Below are positions 45,824 to 55,079 of a stretch of 64,000 nucleotides of DNA, one piece after another. The DNA comes from Stutzerimonas degradans (GTDB lineage Bacteria; Pseudomonadota; Gammaproteobacteria; Pseudomonadales; Pseudomonadaceae). The DNA lies in the NCBI RefSeq assembly GCF_024448505.1, contig NZ_JAMOHV010000013.1:62001-126000 (forward strand). Reading direction: 5' to 3'. Each line of letters starts with the position of its first letter. The stretch's first letter is position 1. The notes beneath the pieces were generated by a model that searched no databases, was not told the DNA's origin, and worked only from the letters and a program-made list of their open reading frames with translations. The position numbers and the translations under genes were made by a program.

Positions 45824-46915
45824 TCAAGGTTGGCGCGCGCACCAGAGACCATTCTCGTTGGCGACCAGGCCGTCCAGCTCGAGGTCGGTGAGCTGGGCCA
45901 GCAGCTGCGCCAGCGGCAGCTGTGCCTCTGCCGCCAGGGCTTCGCTGGTCATCGGCGCGGCAAGCAGTGCGGCAAGCAGCGGATGCGAAGCCGGCGCGGC
46001 TGCTGGCAGGTCGGCCGGTGCCAGCTGCCGCCAGCCACGCAGGCCTTCGAGCACGTCCTCGACGCTTTCCACCAGCGTCGCACCCTGGCGGATCAGCTGG
46101 TGGCAACCGCGCGCGCCCGGATGATGGATCGAGCCCGGTATCGCGTAGACCTCGCGACCCTGCTCGGCCGCCAGGCGGGCGGTGATCAGCGAGCCGCTCG
46201 ACGGGCTCGCCTCGACCACCAGCACGCCGAGCGCCAGGCCGCTGATGATCCTGTTGCGCCGCGGGAAGTTGCCGGCCTGCGGCGGGCAATCCAGCGGCAG
46301 CTCGGACACCAGCGCGCCACCGCCCTCGACGATGGCTTCGGCCAGGCGCAGATGGCGCTGCGGATAGAGCCGCTGCAGGCCGGTGCCGAGCACGGCGACG
46401 GTCCTGCCGCCCGCATCCAGCGCACCCTGATGCGCGGCACCGTCGATGCCTAGTGCCAGCCCGCTGGTGATCACGAAGCCGCCACCGGCGAGGCTGCGCG
46501 CGAACGCTCGGGCATTGTCCAGCCCCGGCCGCGACGCGCGGCGGCTGCCGACCATCGCCAGTTGCGGCTGCTCGAGCAGCGTGGGATCACCGGCGACGAA
46601 CAGCAGCGGCGGCGCGTCGGCCAGTTCGCCGAGCAGCGCCGGGTAGTTCGGGTCGTCCCAGCACAGCAGATGATGGCCCGGCTGCTCGAGCCAAGCCAGC
46701 GCGGCACTGGCTCGCTCGCGAACGGCATCGCTACGCCGCGCTTCGGCACAGCCGGCCGGCAACCCCAGCGAACGCCAGGCACTGGCCGGCGCACTCAGCG
46801 CCGAAGCGGCATTGGCGAAGGCTCCAAGCAGGCGCTGCCAGCGGCGCGGCCCCAGCTCGGGCAGCAGATGCAGGCGTAGGCGGGCATCGAGTTCGGCAGG
46901 CGAGAGGGACGGCAT
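45824..46915 (-). CDS. dprA: DNA processing protein DprA
   Basis: DprA, 363 residues, loads RecA on incoming single strands during natural transformation. The Rossmann core shows MVGSRRASRPGLDNARAFAR, GFVITSGLALGIDGAAHQGA and LPLDCPPQAGNFPRRNRIIS. An N-terminal SAM-like region and a C-terminal DML1-like winged helix (SEALAAEAQLPLAQLLAQLT) complete it. The start is ATG at 46915 with AAGGAG upstream. P. stutzeri is naturally transformable, which fits. A hairpin sits just ahead of its ribosome site. Confidence 0.94.
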   Translation of the reverse strand: MPSLSPAELDARLRLHLLPELGPRRWQRLLGAFANAASALSAPASAWRSLGLPAGCAEARRSDAVRERASAALAWLEQPGHHLLCWDDPNYPALLGELADAPPLLFVAGDPTLLEQPQLAMVGSRRASRPGLDNARAFARSLAGGGFVITSGLALGIDGAAHQGALDAGGRTVAVLGTGLQRLYPQRHLRLAEAIVEGGGALVSELPLDCPPQAGNFPRRNRIISGLALGVLVVEASPSSGSLITARLAAEQGREVYAIPGSIHHPGARGCHQLIRQGATLVESVEDVLEGLRGWRQLAPADLPAAAPASHPLLAALLAAPMTSEALAAEAQLPLAQLLAQLTDLELDGLVANENGLWCARQP

Positions 46916-46937
46916 GGGCGAGCACTCCTTGCTCAGC

Positions 46938-46962
46938 ACACCGCATCCGTGCGGTGTTTTTT
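46938..46962. other. Hairpin in the dprA leader
   Basis: ACACCGCA (46938-46945) pairs with TGCGGTGT (46950-46957), loop TCCG. Five or six T follow on the plus strand, so as a terminator it points against the dprA direction. On the minus strand it lies 22 bases ahead of the dprA ATG, close to the ribosome site. Confidence 0.6.
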
Positions 46963-46976
46963 GACGGTGGATAGAA

Positions 46977-47000
46977 CAAGCCCCGCATCGGCGGGGCTTG
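46977..47000 (-). terminator. Terminator after tsaP
   Basis: The ten-base stem CAAGCCCCGC (46977-46986) pairs perfectly with GCGGGGCTTG (46991-47000), loop ATCG. It lies directly after the tsaP stop. The T stretch on the minus strand is weak (TTCTAT). Confidence 0.6.
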
Positions 47001-47004
47001 TGGT

Positions 47005-48030
47005 TCAGGGGTTGCGGATCTTGTCGCGCACCGCCAGCGAGCGGGTGGCCTGCAGCACCAGGCCGTAGCTGAGCTTCTCGTAGGTGCGAAAGACCATCAG
47101 CAGGCCGGAGCGCTCGTCGGGAATCTTCACGTTCTCGCCGGTCACCCGGTCGCGCACGGTTTCGCCAGTCTTGTACACGGCCAGCACGTTACCGTCCTGC
47201 AGGCCATCACGGCGACCCTTGTTCAGCGTCACCACGTCGAACTGGCCGATCTGGGTCACGCCGCGCGGCACGTCGATGATCAGTCCATCGATTTCGCTGG
47301 CCGGCGCACTGGGCATGAAGGTGGAATTCACCGAACGCTCTTCGCTGGCGAACAACCGGTCGCCGAGGCGTACTTCCTGGCTGGTGCGGCTGAGCTGCAG
47401 GGTGGCGATGTCGCCTTCGCGCTCGACGATTTCCGCCGTGCCGACGTCGTCGGCGTTGATGCCGAGGAACTCGCCGCTGTCCGGATCGACGTAGCTCTTG
47501 CCCTGACGGAAGATGCCGTATACCGGAATGTCCTCGGCGAACGCGCCACGCCCGTAGACGCGGTCACCGGCGCCGCTGACCACGCGCTCGGCATTGCCGG
47601 CGACGATGTACGGCGCGCCCTTGAACTGTTCTTCGCTGTCGACGATGCGGTTACTCAGCAGGAAGCTGTTGATCGCCTCCAGCGGAATGGTCGGGATGGC
47701 GTCGGCCATCGGTGTGGTGCGCACAGTTGGCGAAAGCTTGATGGTGCCGCGGGAGGCGCCGCGGTTGAGCACCAGCCGCGGCTGGCCGTCGATGTAGACC
47801 AGGCTCAGGCTGTCGCCGGGATAGATCAGATGCGGGTTCTCGATCTGCGGGTTGGCGTGCCAGAGTTCCGGCCATTTCCAGGGTTCCTTGAGGAAGCGCC
47901 CGGAGATGCCCCACAGGGTGTCGCCCTTCACCACGGTGTACCGCTGCGGATGGTCGTCCTTCAGCTGCACCGCGGCCTGGGCGATACCGCCCACCGCCAC
48001 CAGCAGCAGGGCGAGTAGTGATTTCCTCAT
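47005..48030 (-). CDS. tsaP: LysM-domain protein TsaP-like
   Basis: This 341-residue exported protein has a signal peptide (MRKSLLALLLVAVGGIAQA), a LysM domain (YTVVKGDTLWGISGRFLKEP, with NPHLIYPGDSLSL), and a C-terminal FlgT-like region. It is similar to TsaP (PA0020), which binds peptidoglycan and anchors the type IV pilus secretin in the outer membrane in Neisseria; in P. aeruginosa the effect on pili is weak. It diverges from def across 148 bases. A -10-like TAAGAT near 48128 on the minus strand may start it. Confidence 0.85.
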   Translation of the reverse strand: MRKSLLALLLVAVGGIAQAAVQLKDDHPQRYTVVKGDTLWGISGRFLKEPWKWPELWHANPQIENPHLIYPGDSLSLVYIDGQPRLVLNRGASRGTIKLSPTVRTTPMADAIPTIPLEAINSFLLSNRIVDSEEQFKGAPYIVAGNAERVVSGAGDRVYGRGAFAEDIPVYGIFRQGKSYVDPDSGEFLGINADDVGTAEIVEREGDIATLQLSRTSQEVRLGDRLFASEERSVNSTFMPSAPASEIDGLIIDVPRGVTQIGQFDVVTLNKGRRDGLQDGNVLAVYKTGETVRDRVTGENVKIPDERSGLLMVFRTYEKLSYGLVLQATRSLAVRDKIRNP

Positions 48031-48178
48031 GTGGTGAATCCCTTTATGATGTGCCTTCGCCTGAAGCGCCCTAGCGCCGCGGAACCCTTGTGGAATGCGG
48101 CGTGAAGCCGGTTTCCGAGCTGCCGGGCATCTTAGCAGCGGCTTTTGACTTTATTCCATAAGTGCATCACAAACGCAT

Positions 48179-48685
48179 ATGGCCATTCTGAACATCCTTG
48201 AGTTTCCCGATCCGCGCCTGCGCACCATCGCTAAACCGGTGGATGTGGTCGATGACGGCATCCGTCAGTTGATCGACGACATGTTCGAAACCATGTACGA
48301 GGCACCGGGAATCGGCCTGGCCGCAACGCAGGTCAACGTGCACAAGCGCGTGGTGGTGATGGACCTGTCCGAGGACAAGAGCGAACCGCGGGTATTCATC
48401 AATCCCGAATTCGAAGCGCTGACCGAGCAGATGGACCAGTATCAGGAAGGCTGCCTGTCGGTGCCGGGCTTCTACGAGAACGTCGATCGCCCACAGAAGG
48501 TCAAGGTCAAGGCGCTGGACCGCGACGGCCAGCCCTACGAGCTCATCGCTGAGGGCCTGCTCGCGGTGTGCATCCAGCACGAATGCGATCACCTCAACGG
48601 CAAGCTGTTCGTCGATTACCTGTCCAGCCTCAAGCGCGACCGGATCAAGAAGAAGCTGGAAAAGCTGCACCGCCAGCAGGCTTGA
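48179..48685 (+). CDS. def: Peptide deformylase
   Basis: Def, 168 residues, removes the formyl group from new proteins at the ribosome exit. The three motifs are [17 protein letters not shown] and QHECDHLNG, which supply the metal ligands Cys and two His and the catalytic Glu. The ATG lies at 48179. It is followed by fmt after 56 bases with a terminator between. Gene order def-fmt-rsmB-trkA is the classic one. Confidence 0.97.
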   Translation: MAILNILEFPDPRLRTIAKPVDVVDDGIRQLIDDMFETMYEAPGIGLAATQVNVHKRVVVMDLSEDKSEPRVFINPEFEALTEQMDQYQEGCLSVPGFYENVDRPQKVKVKALDRDGQPYELIAEGLLAVCIQHECDHLNGKLFVDYLSSLKRDRIKKKLEKLHRQQA

Positions 48686-48699
48686 TCACCGTTCCCCCG

Positions 48700-48726
48700 A
48701 AAGGCTTGCTGCGGCAGGCCTTTTTT
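48700..48726 (+). terminator. Terminator between def and fmt
   Basis: A ten-base stem with one wobble (48700-48709 with 48714-48723, loop TGCG) leads into six T (48721-48726). It could reduce fmt transcription relative to def. Confidence 0.65.
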
Positions 48727-48741
48727 CTTAGCGAGCCCCCC

Positions 48742-49686
48742 ATGACCCAGTCCATGCGCATCGTTTTTGCCGGTACCCCGGAGTTCGCCGCCCAGCATCT
48801 GCAGGCACTGCTCGATGCGGGCCGCACCATCGTCGCCGTCTACACCCAGCCGGACCGCCCCGCCGGGCGCGGGCAGAAGCTGGCGCCGAGCCCGGTCAAG
48901 CAGCTCGCCATGCAGCACGGCATCCCGGTGTATCAACCGCAGACCCTACGCGATCCGGCGGCGCAGGCCGAGCTGGCAGCGCTGCAGGCCGATCTGATGG
49001 TGGTGGTCGCCTACGGCCTGATCCTGCCGCAGGCGGTTCTCGATCTGCCGCGCCTGGGCTGCATCAACAGCCACGCCTCGCTGCTGCCCCGCTGGCGCGG
49101 CGCGGCGCCGATCCAGCGTGCGATCGAAGCCGGCGATGATGCATCCGGCGTGACGGTGATGCAGATGGAAGCGGGGCTAGATACCGGACCGATGTTGCTC
49201 AAGGTCAGCACGCCGATCACGGCCGAAGACACTGGCGGCACGCTGCACGACCGCCTCGCCGCACTCGGCTCGCAGGCCGTGGTGCGGGCAGTCGACGCAC
49301 TGGCTGCCGGCACACTGCAACCCGAGTCCCAGGACGATGCCCTCGCCACCTATGCGCACAAGCTGAGCAAGGACGAGGCGCGCATCGACTGGCGCCGTCC
49401 GGCGGTCGAGCTGGAACGGCTGGTCCGCGCCTTTAATCCGTGGCCGATCTGCCACACCACGCTTGGCAGCGATGCGCTGAAAATCCACGCTGCGCGCGTC
49501 GGCGCCGGGCAGGGCGAGCCGGGACACATCCTCGAGGCGAGCAGGCACGGGCTGACCGTCGCCTGCGGCGTGGGCGCTCTGAGCCTGACCCGCCTGCAGC
49601 TACCCGGCGGCAAGCCGCTGGACTTCGCCGACCTGTACAACAGCCGCCGCGAGCAGTTCGCCGCCGGCCAGGTCCTCGGCCAATGA
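48742..49686 (+). CDS. fmt: Methionyl-tRNA formyltransferase
   Basis: Fmt, 314 residues, adds formyl to the initiator Met-tRNA. The formyl-transferase core shows [40 protein letters not shown] (catalytic Asn, His) and [13 protein letters not shown]. The C-terminal OB-like part starts near residue 205. The start is the ATG at 48742. Its stop overlaps the rsmB start (ATGA), which couples them. Confidence 0.97.
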   Translation: MTQSMRIVFAGTPEFAAQHLQALLDAGRTIVAVYTQPDRPAGRGQKLAPSPVKQLAMQHGIPVYQPQTLRDPAAQAELAALQADLMVVVAYGLILPQAVLDLPRLGCINSHASLLPRWRGAAPIQRAIEAGDDASGVTVMQMEAGLDTGPMLLKVSTPITAEDTGGTLHDRLAALGSQAVVRAVDALAAGTLQPESQDDALATYAHKLSKDEARIDWRRPAVELERLVRAFNPWPICHTTLGSDALKIHAARVGAGQGEPGHILEASRHGLTVACGVGALSLTRLQLPGGKPLDFADLYNSRREQFAAGQVLGQ

Positions 49687-51032
49687 ATCCGCGCCTGGCG
49701 GCGGCCCGTGCGCTGAGCGTCGTGCTGTCGGGCAAGGCCTCGCTGGGCAGCAGCCTGCCCGAGGTGCTCGGCAAGGTCGATGCGCGCGATCGCGGCCTGA
49801 CCCAGGAGCTGGCCTTCGGCACTGCACGCTGGCAACCGCGGCTGGCCGGGCTGGCGGCCAAGCTGCTGCAGAAACCGTTCAAGGCCGCCGATCACGACGT
49901 CGAGGCGCTGCTGCTGGTGGGCCTCTACCAGTTGCTGCACACCCGCATCCCCGCGCACGCCGCCATCGGCGAGACGGTCGGCTGCGTCGACAAGCTGAAG
50001 AAGCCCTGGGCCAAGGGTCTGCTCAATGCCGTGCTGCGTCGCGCCCAGCGCGAGGGCGAGGCGCTGCTGGCCGAGCTCGAGCACGACCCGGTGATCCGCG
50101 TCGCCCATCCGCGCTGGTTGCAGAAGGCGCTCAAGGCGCATTGGCCGGATCAGTGGGAAGCGGTCTGCGCCGCCAATAATGCGCATCCGCCGATGATGCT
50201 GCGGGTCAACCGTCGCCAGGGCAGCCGCGAGCAGTATCTCGCCGAGCTGCAGGCCGCCGGCATCGAAGCCTTCGCCTGCGATTTCAGCGAAGACGGTATC
50301 CGCCTGGCCAGCCCCTGCGACGTGCAGCAGCTGCCCGGCTTCGCCGACGGCCGCGTCAGCGTACAGGACGAAGCCGCGCAGCTGGCCGCGGGGCTGCTCG
50401 ATCTCGGCCCCGGCCAACGCGTGCTGGACGCCTGCTGCGCGCCGGGCGGCAAGACCTGCCACCTGCTCGAACGCGAGCCGCAACTGGCCGAGGTGGTCGC
50501 CCTAGATCTGGAACCCAAGCGGCTGGCCCGGGTACAGGAAAACCTCGACCGCTTGCAGCTCAGCGCCCACCTGCTGGCCGCCGACGCCCGCGCCACGGAA
50601 CAATGGTGGGACGGCAAGCCGTTTCAGCGCATCCTGCTCGACGCACCCTGTTCGGCCACCGGGGTGATTCGCCGGCACCCGGACATCAAGCTGACCCGGC
50701 AGGCCGACGACATCCCGCCGCTCGCCGCGCTGCAGAGTGAACTGCTCGATGCCTTGTGGCCGACGCTGGAGGTCGGTGGCGTGCTGCTCTATGCGACCTG
50801 CTCGGTGCTGCCGACCGAGAACCGCGAAGTGATCGCCGCCTTCCTCGCCCGCACCCCGGGCGCACGCGAGCTGGACCTGCCCGCCGGCTTCGGCGTGACG
50901 CAGCCGCACGGGCGCCAGCTGCTGCCGCAGATCGACGGCCACGACGGTTTCTACTACGCAAAGCTGATCAAGATCGCCGCGCAGTCACGTGGCGTATCCG
51001 GCGCTAACGCCGTTTCGGGAGTTCAGTCTTGA
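49683..51032 (+). CDS. rsmB: 16S rRNA m5C967 methyltransferase
   Basis: RsmB, 449 residues, methylates C967 of 16S rRNA. It has an N-terminal NusB-like region ([20 protein letters not shown]), the SAM site [19 protein letters not shown], and two catalytic cysteine motifs, [19 protein letters not shown] and [16 protein letters not shown]. The ATG at 49683 overlaps the fmt stop. A tail of about 20 residues ([18 protein letters not shown]) extends past the usual end. Its stop overlaps the trkA TTG start (TTGA). Confidence 0.96.
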   Translation: MNPRLAAARALSVVLSGKASLGSSLPEVLGKVDARDRGLTQELAFGTARWQPRLAGLAAKLLQKPFKAADHDVEALLLVGLYQLLHTRIPAHAAIGETVGCVDKLKKPWAKGLLNAVLRRAQREGEALLAELEHDPVIRVAHPRWLQKALKAHWPDQWEAVCAANNAHPPMMLRVNRRQGSREQYLAELQAAGIEAFACDFSEDGIRLASPCDVQQLPGFADGRVSVQDEAAQLAAGLLDLGPGQRVLDACCAPGGKTCHLLEREPQLAEVVALDLEPKRLARVQENLDRLQLSAHLLAADARATEQWWDGKPFQRILLDAPCSATGVIRRHPDIKLTRQADDIPPLAALQSELLDALWPTLEVGGVLLYATCSVLPTENREVIAAFLARTPGARELDLPAGFGVTQPHGRQLLPQIDGHDGFYYAKLIKIAAQSRGVSGANAVSGVQS

Positions 51033-52402
51033 AGATCATCATCCTCGGCGCCGGCCAGGTCGGCGGCACCCTCGCCGAACATCTCGCCGGCGAAGCGAAC
51101 GACATCACTGTGGTCGACACCGACGGCGACCGCCTGCGCGACCTCGGCGACCGCCTGGACATCCGCACCGTGCAGGGGCGTGCCTCGTTCCCCACCGTGC
51201 TGCGCCAGGCCGGTGCCGACGATGCCGACATGCTGGTGGCGGTGACCAACAGCGACGAGACCAACATGGTGGCCTGCCAGGTTGCCTACACGCTGTTTCA
51301 CACCCCGACCAAGATCGCCCGTGTGCGCGAGCCGGCCTATCTGGTACGTACCGGCCTGTTCAACAACGAGGCGATTCCCGTCGACGTGCTGATCAGTCCC
51401 GAGCAGGTAGTCACCAACTACATCAAGCGGCTGATCGAACACCCCGGCTCGCTGCAGGTGATCGACTTCGCCGGCGGCAAGGCGCAGCTGGTAGCGGTGC
51501 GCGCCTACTACGGCGGCCCGCTGGTGGGTCAAGAGCTGCGCCAGATCCGCCGTCACATGCCCAACGTCGATACGCGGGTGGCGGCGATCTTCCGCCGCAA
51601 TCACGCGATCCTGCCGCAGGGCGACACGGTGATCGAAGCCGACGACGAAGTGTTCTTCATTGCTGCCAAGGGCCATATCCGCGCGGTGATGAGCGAAATG
51701 CGCCGGCTCGACGAGAACTACAAGCGCATCGTCATCGCCGGCGGCGGGCACATCGGCGAGCGGCTGGCCGAGGCCATCGAAAGCCGCTATCAGGTGAAGA
51801 TCATCGAGATGAATCCGGCGCGCTGCCGTTACCTGTCGGACGCGCTCGACAGCACGGTGATCCTGCAAGGCAGCGCCTCGGATCGCGATCTGCTGGTGGA
51901 AGAGAACATCAACGATGCCGACGTGTTCCTCGCGCTGACCAACGACGACGAGGCCAACATCATGTCCTCGCTGCTGGCCAAGCGCCTCGGCGCGCGCAAG
52001 GTCATGTGCATCATCAACAACCCGGCCTACGTCGACCTGGTGCAGGGCGGCGATATCGACATCGCCATCAGTCCGCAGCTGGCGACCATCGGCACGCTAC
52101 TCACCCACGTGCGGCGCGGCGACATCGTCAGCGCGCATTCGCTGCGCCGCGGTGCGGCCGAGGCCATCGAAGTGGTCGCCCACGGCGACGCACGCTCGAG
52201 CAAGGTGGTCGGCCGCATGATCAGCCAGATCGCCCTGCCGCCCGGCGCCACCATCGGCGCAGTGATCCGCGACGAAGAAGTGCTGATCGCCCACAGCGAC
52301 ACGGTGATCGCTTCCGGCGACCACGTGATCCTGTTCCTCGTCGACAAGAAACACATCCGCGACGTGGAGCGCCTGTTCCAGGCCGGTCTGACCTTCTTCT
52401 AG
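51029..52402 (+). CDS. trkA: Trk potassium uptake regulator TrkA
   Basis: TrkA, 457 residues, is the cytoplasmic NAD(H)-binding gating subunit of the Trk potassium channel. It holds two RCK modules, each with a Rossmann dinucleotide motif: [20 protein letters not shown] and [18 protein letters not shown]. The start is a TTG at 51029 that overlaps the rsmB stop, which fits the usual MKIIILGAG start. No trkH/G gene is in the window. A strong terminator follows. Confidence 0.96.
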   Translation: MKIIILGAGQVGGTLAEHLAGEANDITVVDTDGDRLRDLGDRLDIRTVQGRASFPTVLRQAGADDADMLVAVTNSDETNMVACQVAYTLFHTPTKIARVREPAYLVRTGLFNNEAIPVDVLISPEQVVTNYIKRLIEHPGSLQVIDFAGGKAQLVAVRAYYGGPLVGQELRQIRRHMPNVDTRVAAIFRRNHAILPQGDTVIEADDEVFFIAAKGHIRAVMSEMRRLDENYKRIVIAGGGHIGERLAEAIESRYQVKIIEMNPARCRYLSDALDSTVILQGSASDRDLLVEENINDADVFLALTNDDEANIMSSLLAKRLGARKVMCIINNPAYVDLVQGGDIDIAISPQLATIGTLLTHVRRGDIVSAHSLRRGAAEAIEVVAHGDARSSKVVGRMISQIALPPGATIGAVIRDEEVLIAHSDTVIASGDHVILFLVDKKHIRDVERLFQAGLTFF

Positions 52403-52434
52403 GCGCCTGAGACCCACGCCACTGCCCGCATGTT

Positions 52435-52465
52435 ACGACCCGCCTCTGGCGGGTCGTTTCGTTTT
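52435..52465 (+). terminator. Terminator after trkA
   Basis: A ten-base perfect stem (ACGACCCGCC at 52435-52444 and its complement at 52448-52457, loop TCT) is followed by TTCGTTTT. It ends the def-fmt-rsmB-trkA unit. Confidence 0.85.
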
Positions 52466-52784
52466 ATCAATCGACAAGCGCTGCTTTCCCGCGAGAACTC
52501 CTGAATTGCTGTAGCTATGCAGTTTGGCAGGATTCATCGCTATCGCATCCATTCACCTCAAATGACCACCGATTTCCCTTTTATGCCGAGCTTTTGTACC
52601 CTCCGTTTGGCATCGATAAGGATCAATCTCGCGTTGCACATCAATTACTAAAGACTATTGCCGCCGAACCTTTTGAACCTTGTCGTCGTCATAAAGCCCG
52701 TCAACCAACCAAGTGCGCGATATCCCTCCTAAAAAACACAACGATCCGATTCCTCGGTCTCTACAAGGAACAGGAGAATCTCCC
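52466..52784. other. AT-rich non-coding region upstream of ehuB
   Basis: I see no gene in these roughly 320 bases. They have clearly more A and T than the genes around them, and probably hold the promoter and osmotic or substrate-dependent control of ehuBCDA. No operator or riboswitch could be named. A short open frame overlapping the ehuB start at 52594-52788 has no family features. Confidence 0.5.
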
Positions 52785-53642
52785 ATGAGGAACACCACCA
52801 TCCCGACACTCACTCGCCGGCTGCTGATCGGTTGTACCGCTCTGGCCAGCATCAGCTTCGGCAGCCTGACCCAGGCCGATACCCTGGAAGAGATAAAGGA
52901 CAGCAGCAGCATCCGCATTGGCTACGCCAACGAAACCCCCTTTGCCTACACCGCCCTCGACGGCAGCGTCACCGGCGAATCACCGGAGATCGTGCGCAAG
53001 GTCTTCGAGCGCATGCAGATCGACACCATCAAACCGGTGCTCACCGAGTGGGGCTCGCTGATCCCCGGCCTGCGCGCCGGGCGCTTCGACCTCATCGCCG
53101 CCGGCATGTACATCACCCCCGAGCGCTGCAAGCAGGTGCTGTTCACCGACCCGCACTACCGCCTGCTCGACACCCTGCTGGTGGCCGAAGGCAACCCGAA
53201 GAACCTGCGCAGCTACGAGGACATCGCCAACAACCCCGACGTGAAGATCGCGATCATGTCCGGCACGGTGAACCTCGGCTACGCACGCAAGGCCGGTATC
53301 AAGGATTCGCAGATCCTGCAGGTCCCGGATACCACCTCACAGCTGCAGGCCGTACGCAGCGGTCGCGCCGACGCCGCCATCGGCACCCAGCTGACCATGA
53401 AAGGGCTGGCCGACAAGGCCGGTGACGATGTCGAGGCCATCGCCGACTTCAAGGACGATCCGGCACGCGCAGGCTATGGCGCGCTGGCCTTCCGTCCGCA
53501 GGACAAGGCGCTGCGTGATGCGGTCAATGCCGAACTCAAGCAGTGGCTGGGCAGCGAGGAGCATCTGAAGACCATCGAACCGTTTGGCTTCGATCGCTCC
53601 AACGTCACCGACAAGACTGCCGCCGAACTCTGCGGCGCCTGA
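52785..53642 (+). CDS. ehuB: Ectoine/hydroxyectoine-binding protein EhuB
   Basis: EhuB, 285 residues, is the periplasmic binding protein for ectoine and 5-hydroxyectoine. It begins with a Tat-like or Sec signal peptide (LTRRLLIGCTALASISFGSL, then TQADT) and has IRIGYANETPFAYT, VTGESPEIVRKVF and LIPGLRAGRFDLIAAGMYIT, close to the Sinorhizobium EhuB as I recall it. The ATG at 52785 follows AGGAGAA. It heads ehuBCDA. Ectoine use as osmoprotectant or nutrient is inferred. A polar amino-acid binding protein is the alternative. Confidence 0.82.
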   Translation: MRNTTIPTLTRRLLIGCTALASISFGSLTQADTLEEIKDSSSIRIGYANETPFAYTALDGSVTGESPEIVRKVFERMQIDTIKPVLTEWGSLIPGLRAGRFDLIAAGMYITPERCKQVLFTDPHYRLLDTLLVAEGNPKNLRSYEDIANNPDVKIAIMSGTVNLGYARKAGIKDSQILQVPDTTSQLQAVRSGRADAAIGTQLTMKGLADKAGDDVEAIADFKDDPARAGYGALAFRPQDKALRDAVNAELKQWLGSEEHLKTIEPFGFDRSNVTDKTAAELCGA

Positions 53643-53763
53643 AGCCCGTCGGGACGGCTGGTTGGCGCCGCCGACCCGCGGTCCCGCCTGTGAACGCTGA
53701 CCAAGGCTGCGCCGCTGCTTGCGCAGCCTCGCTCAGCGCTCCGGAAAACCGGATAGCGCCATC

Positions 53764-54423
53764 ATGATCGAACTGCTTCCTCTGCTGCTGCAGGGTTCCT
53801 GGGTTACCGTGAAGGTGACCTTCTTCGGCTCCCTGCTGGCCATCGCCTGTGCGCTGATCGCCGCGCTGGCCCGGCTCTCGCCTGTGGCGCCATTGCGCTG
53901 GCTGGCCATCACCTATATCGAGGTCTTCCGCGGCTCGTCGCTGCTGGTGCAGCTGTTCTGGCTGTACTTCGTGCTGCCGCTGCCACCGTTCAATGTCGAA
54001 ATGAGTGCCTTCACCGTGGCCGTGGTCGGGCTGGGCCTGAACATCGGTGCCTACGGCGCCGAGGTGCTGCGCGGCGCGATCCGCTCGGTGCATCGCGGCC
54101 AGCACGAAGCCTGTCAGGCGCTGAACATGACGCCGCTGGCACGCATGCGCCGCATCATCCTGCCGCAGGCGTTGCTCGCGGCGATTCCGCCCGGCACCAA
54201 CCTGCTGATCGAGTTGCTGAAGAACACCTCGCTGGTGTCGCTGATCACGCTGTCGGATCTAGCCTTCCGAGCCCGCCAGCTGGATCAGGCGACGCTGATG
54301 ACCATGGAGATCTTCGGCCTGGCGCTGGTGATCTACTTCGTTCTGGCCCAGGCGATCAACTTCGGCATGCGCCAGCTGGAACGCCGGCTGGCCCGCGGAC
54401 GGATGCGCGGAGGCCTGTCATGA
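53764..54423 (+). CDS. ehuC: Ectoine ABC transporter permease EhuC
   Basis: EhuC, 219 residues, is one of two membrane subunits (His/Glu/Gln family). It shows ITYIEVFRGSSLLVQLFWLY and the EAA loop HRGQHEACQALNMTPLARMR. The start at 53764 gives the usual short N-terminus; the gap of 121 bases to ehuB holds no clear hairpin. Its stop overlaps the ehuD start (ATGA), so the two permeases are coupled. Confidence 0.85.
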   Translation: MIELLPLLLQGSWVTVKVTFFGSLLAIACALIAALARLSPVAPLRWLAITYIEVFRGSSLLVQLFWLYFVLPLPPFNVEMSAFTVAVVGLGLNIGAYGAEVLRGAIRSVHRGQHEACQALNMTPLARMRRIILPQALLAAIPPGTNLLIELLKNTSLVSLITLSDLAFRARQLDQATLMTMEIFGLALVIYFVLAQAINFGMRQLERRLARGRMRGGLS

Positions 54424-55079
54424 ACTTCTTCGACTGGCAGTTCGCCCGCGAGATCCTGCCGCGCCTGCTGGATGCCTCGCTGACGACCATCGGCATCGCC
54501 CTGGCCGGTTTCGCCATTGCCGTTGTGCTTGGCCTGTTCCTCGCCATCGGCCGGCGCAGCCGCCTGCGCTGGCTATCCTGGCCGATCACCGGGCTGATCG
54601 AGTTCATCCGCAGCACGCCGCTGCTGATCCAGGTGTATTTCCTGTTCTACGTGTTCCCCAACTACGGCCTCAACCTCAGCGCGATGCAGGCGGGCATCAT
54701 CGGCATCGCCCTGCATTACGCCTGCTACACCGCGGAGGTGTACCGCGCCGGCCTGGACGCAGTACCCCGTTCGCAATGGGAAGCCGTCACCGCGTTGAAC
54801 ATGAAGCCATGGACCGCCTACCGCGACGTGATCCTGCCGCAAGCGCTGCGTCCGGTGCTGCCGGCGCTGGGCAACTACCTGATCTCGATCCTCAAGGACA
54901 CGCCGGTGCTGTCGGCGATCACCGTGGTGGAAATCATGCAGCGGGCCAAGAACATCGGCTCCGAGAGTTTCCGCTATCTTGAGCCGATCACCATGGTCGG
55001 CCTGTTCTTCCTCATTCTCAGCCTCGGCCTCGCCTGGTGCGTGCGCCGCCTGGAAAACCGCATGGAGCTGGCCCGATGA
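54420..55079 (+). CDS. ehuD: Ectoine ABC transporter permease EhuD
   Basis: EhuD, 219 residues, is the second permease, with ITGLIEFIRSTPLLIQVYFL and the EAA-like loop PRSQWEAVTALNMKPWTAYR. It pairs with EhuC in the membrane. Its ATG overlaps the ehuC stop and its stop overlaps the ehuA start, both in ATGA, which points to strict co-translation. Confidence 0.85.
   Translation: MNFFDWQFAREILPRLLDASLTTIGIALAGFAIAVVLGLFLAIGRRSRLRWLSWPITGLIEFIRSTPLLIQVYFLFYVFPNYGLNLSAMQAGIIGIALHYACYTAEVYRAGLDAVPRSQWEAVTALNMKPWTAYRDVILPQALRPVLPALGNYLISILKDTPVLSAITVVEIMQRAKNIGSESFRYLEPITMVGLFFLILSLGLAWCVRRLENRMELAR

Noticed and set aside
48145-48150. TTGACT as the -35 of def
   Set aside because: It lies too close to the def ATG and no -10 element follows at the right distance.
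52594-52788. Small open frame before ehuB
   Set aside because: No family features, overlaps the ehuB ribosome site, and lies in an AT-rich leader.
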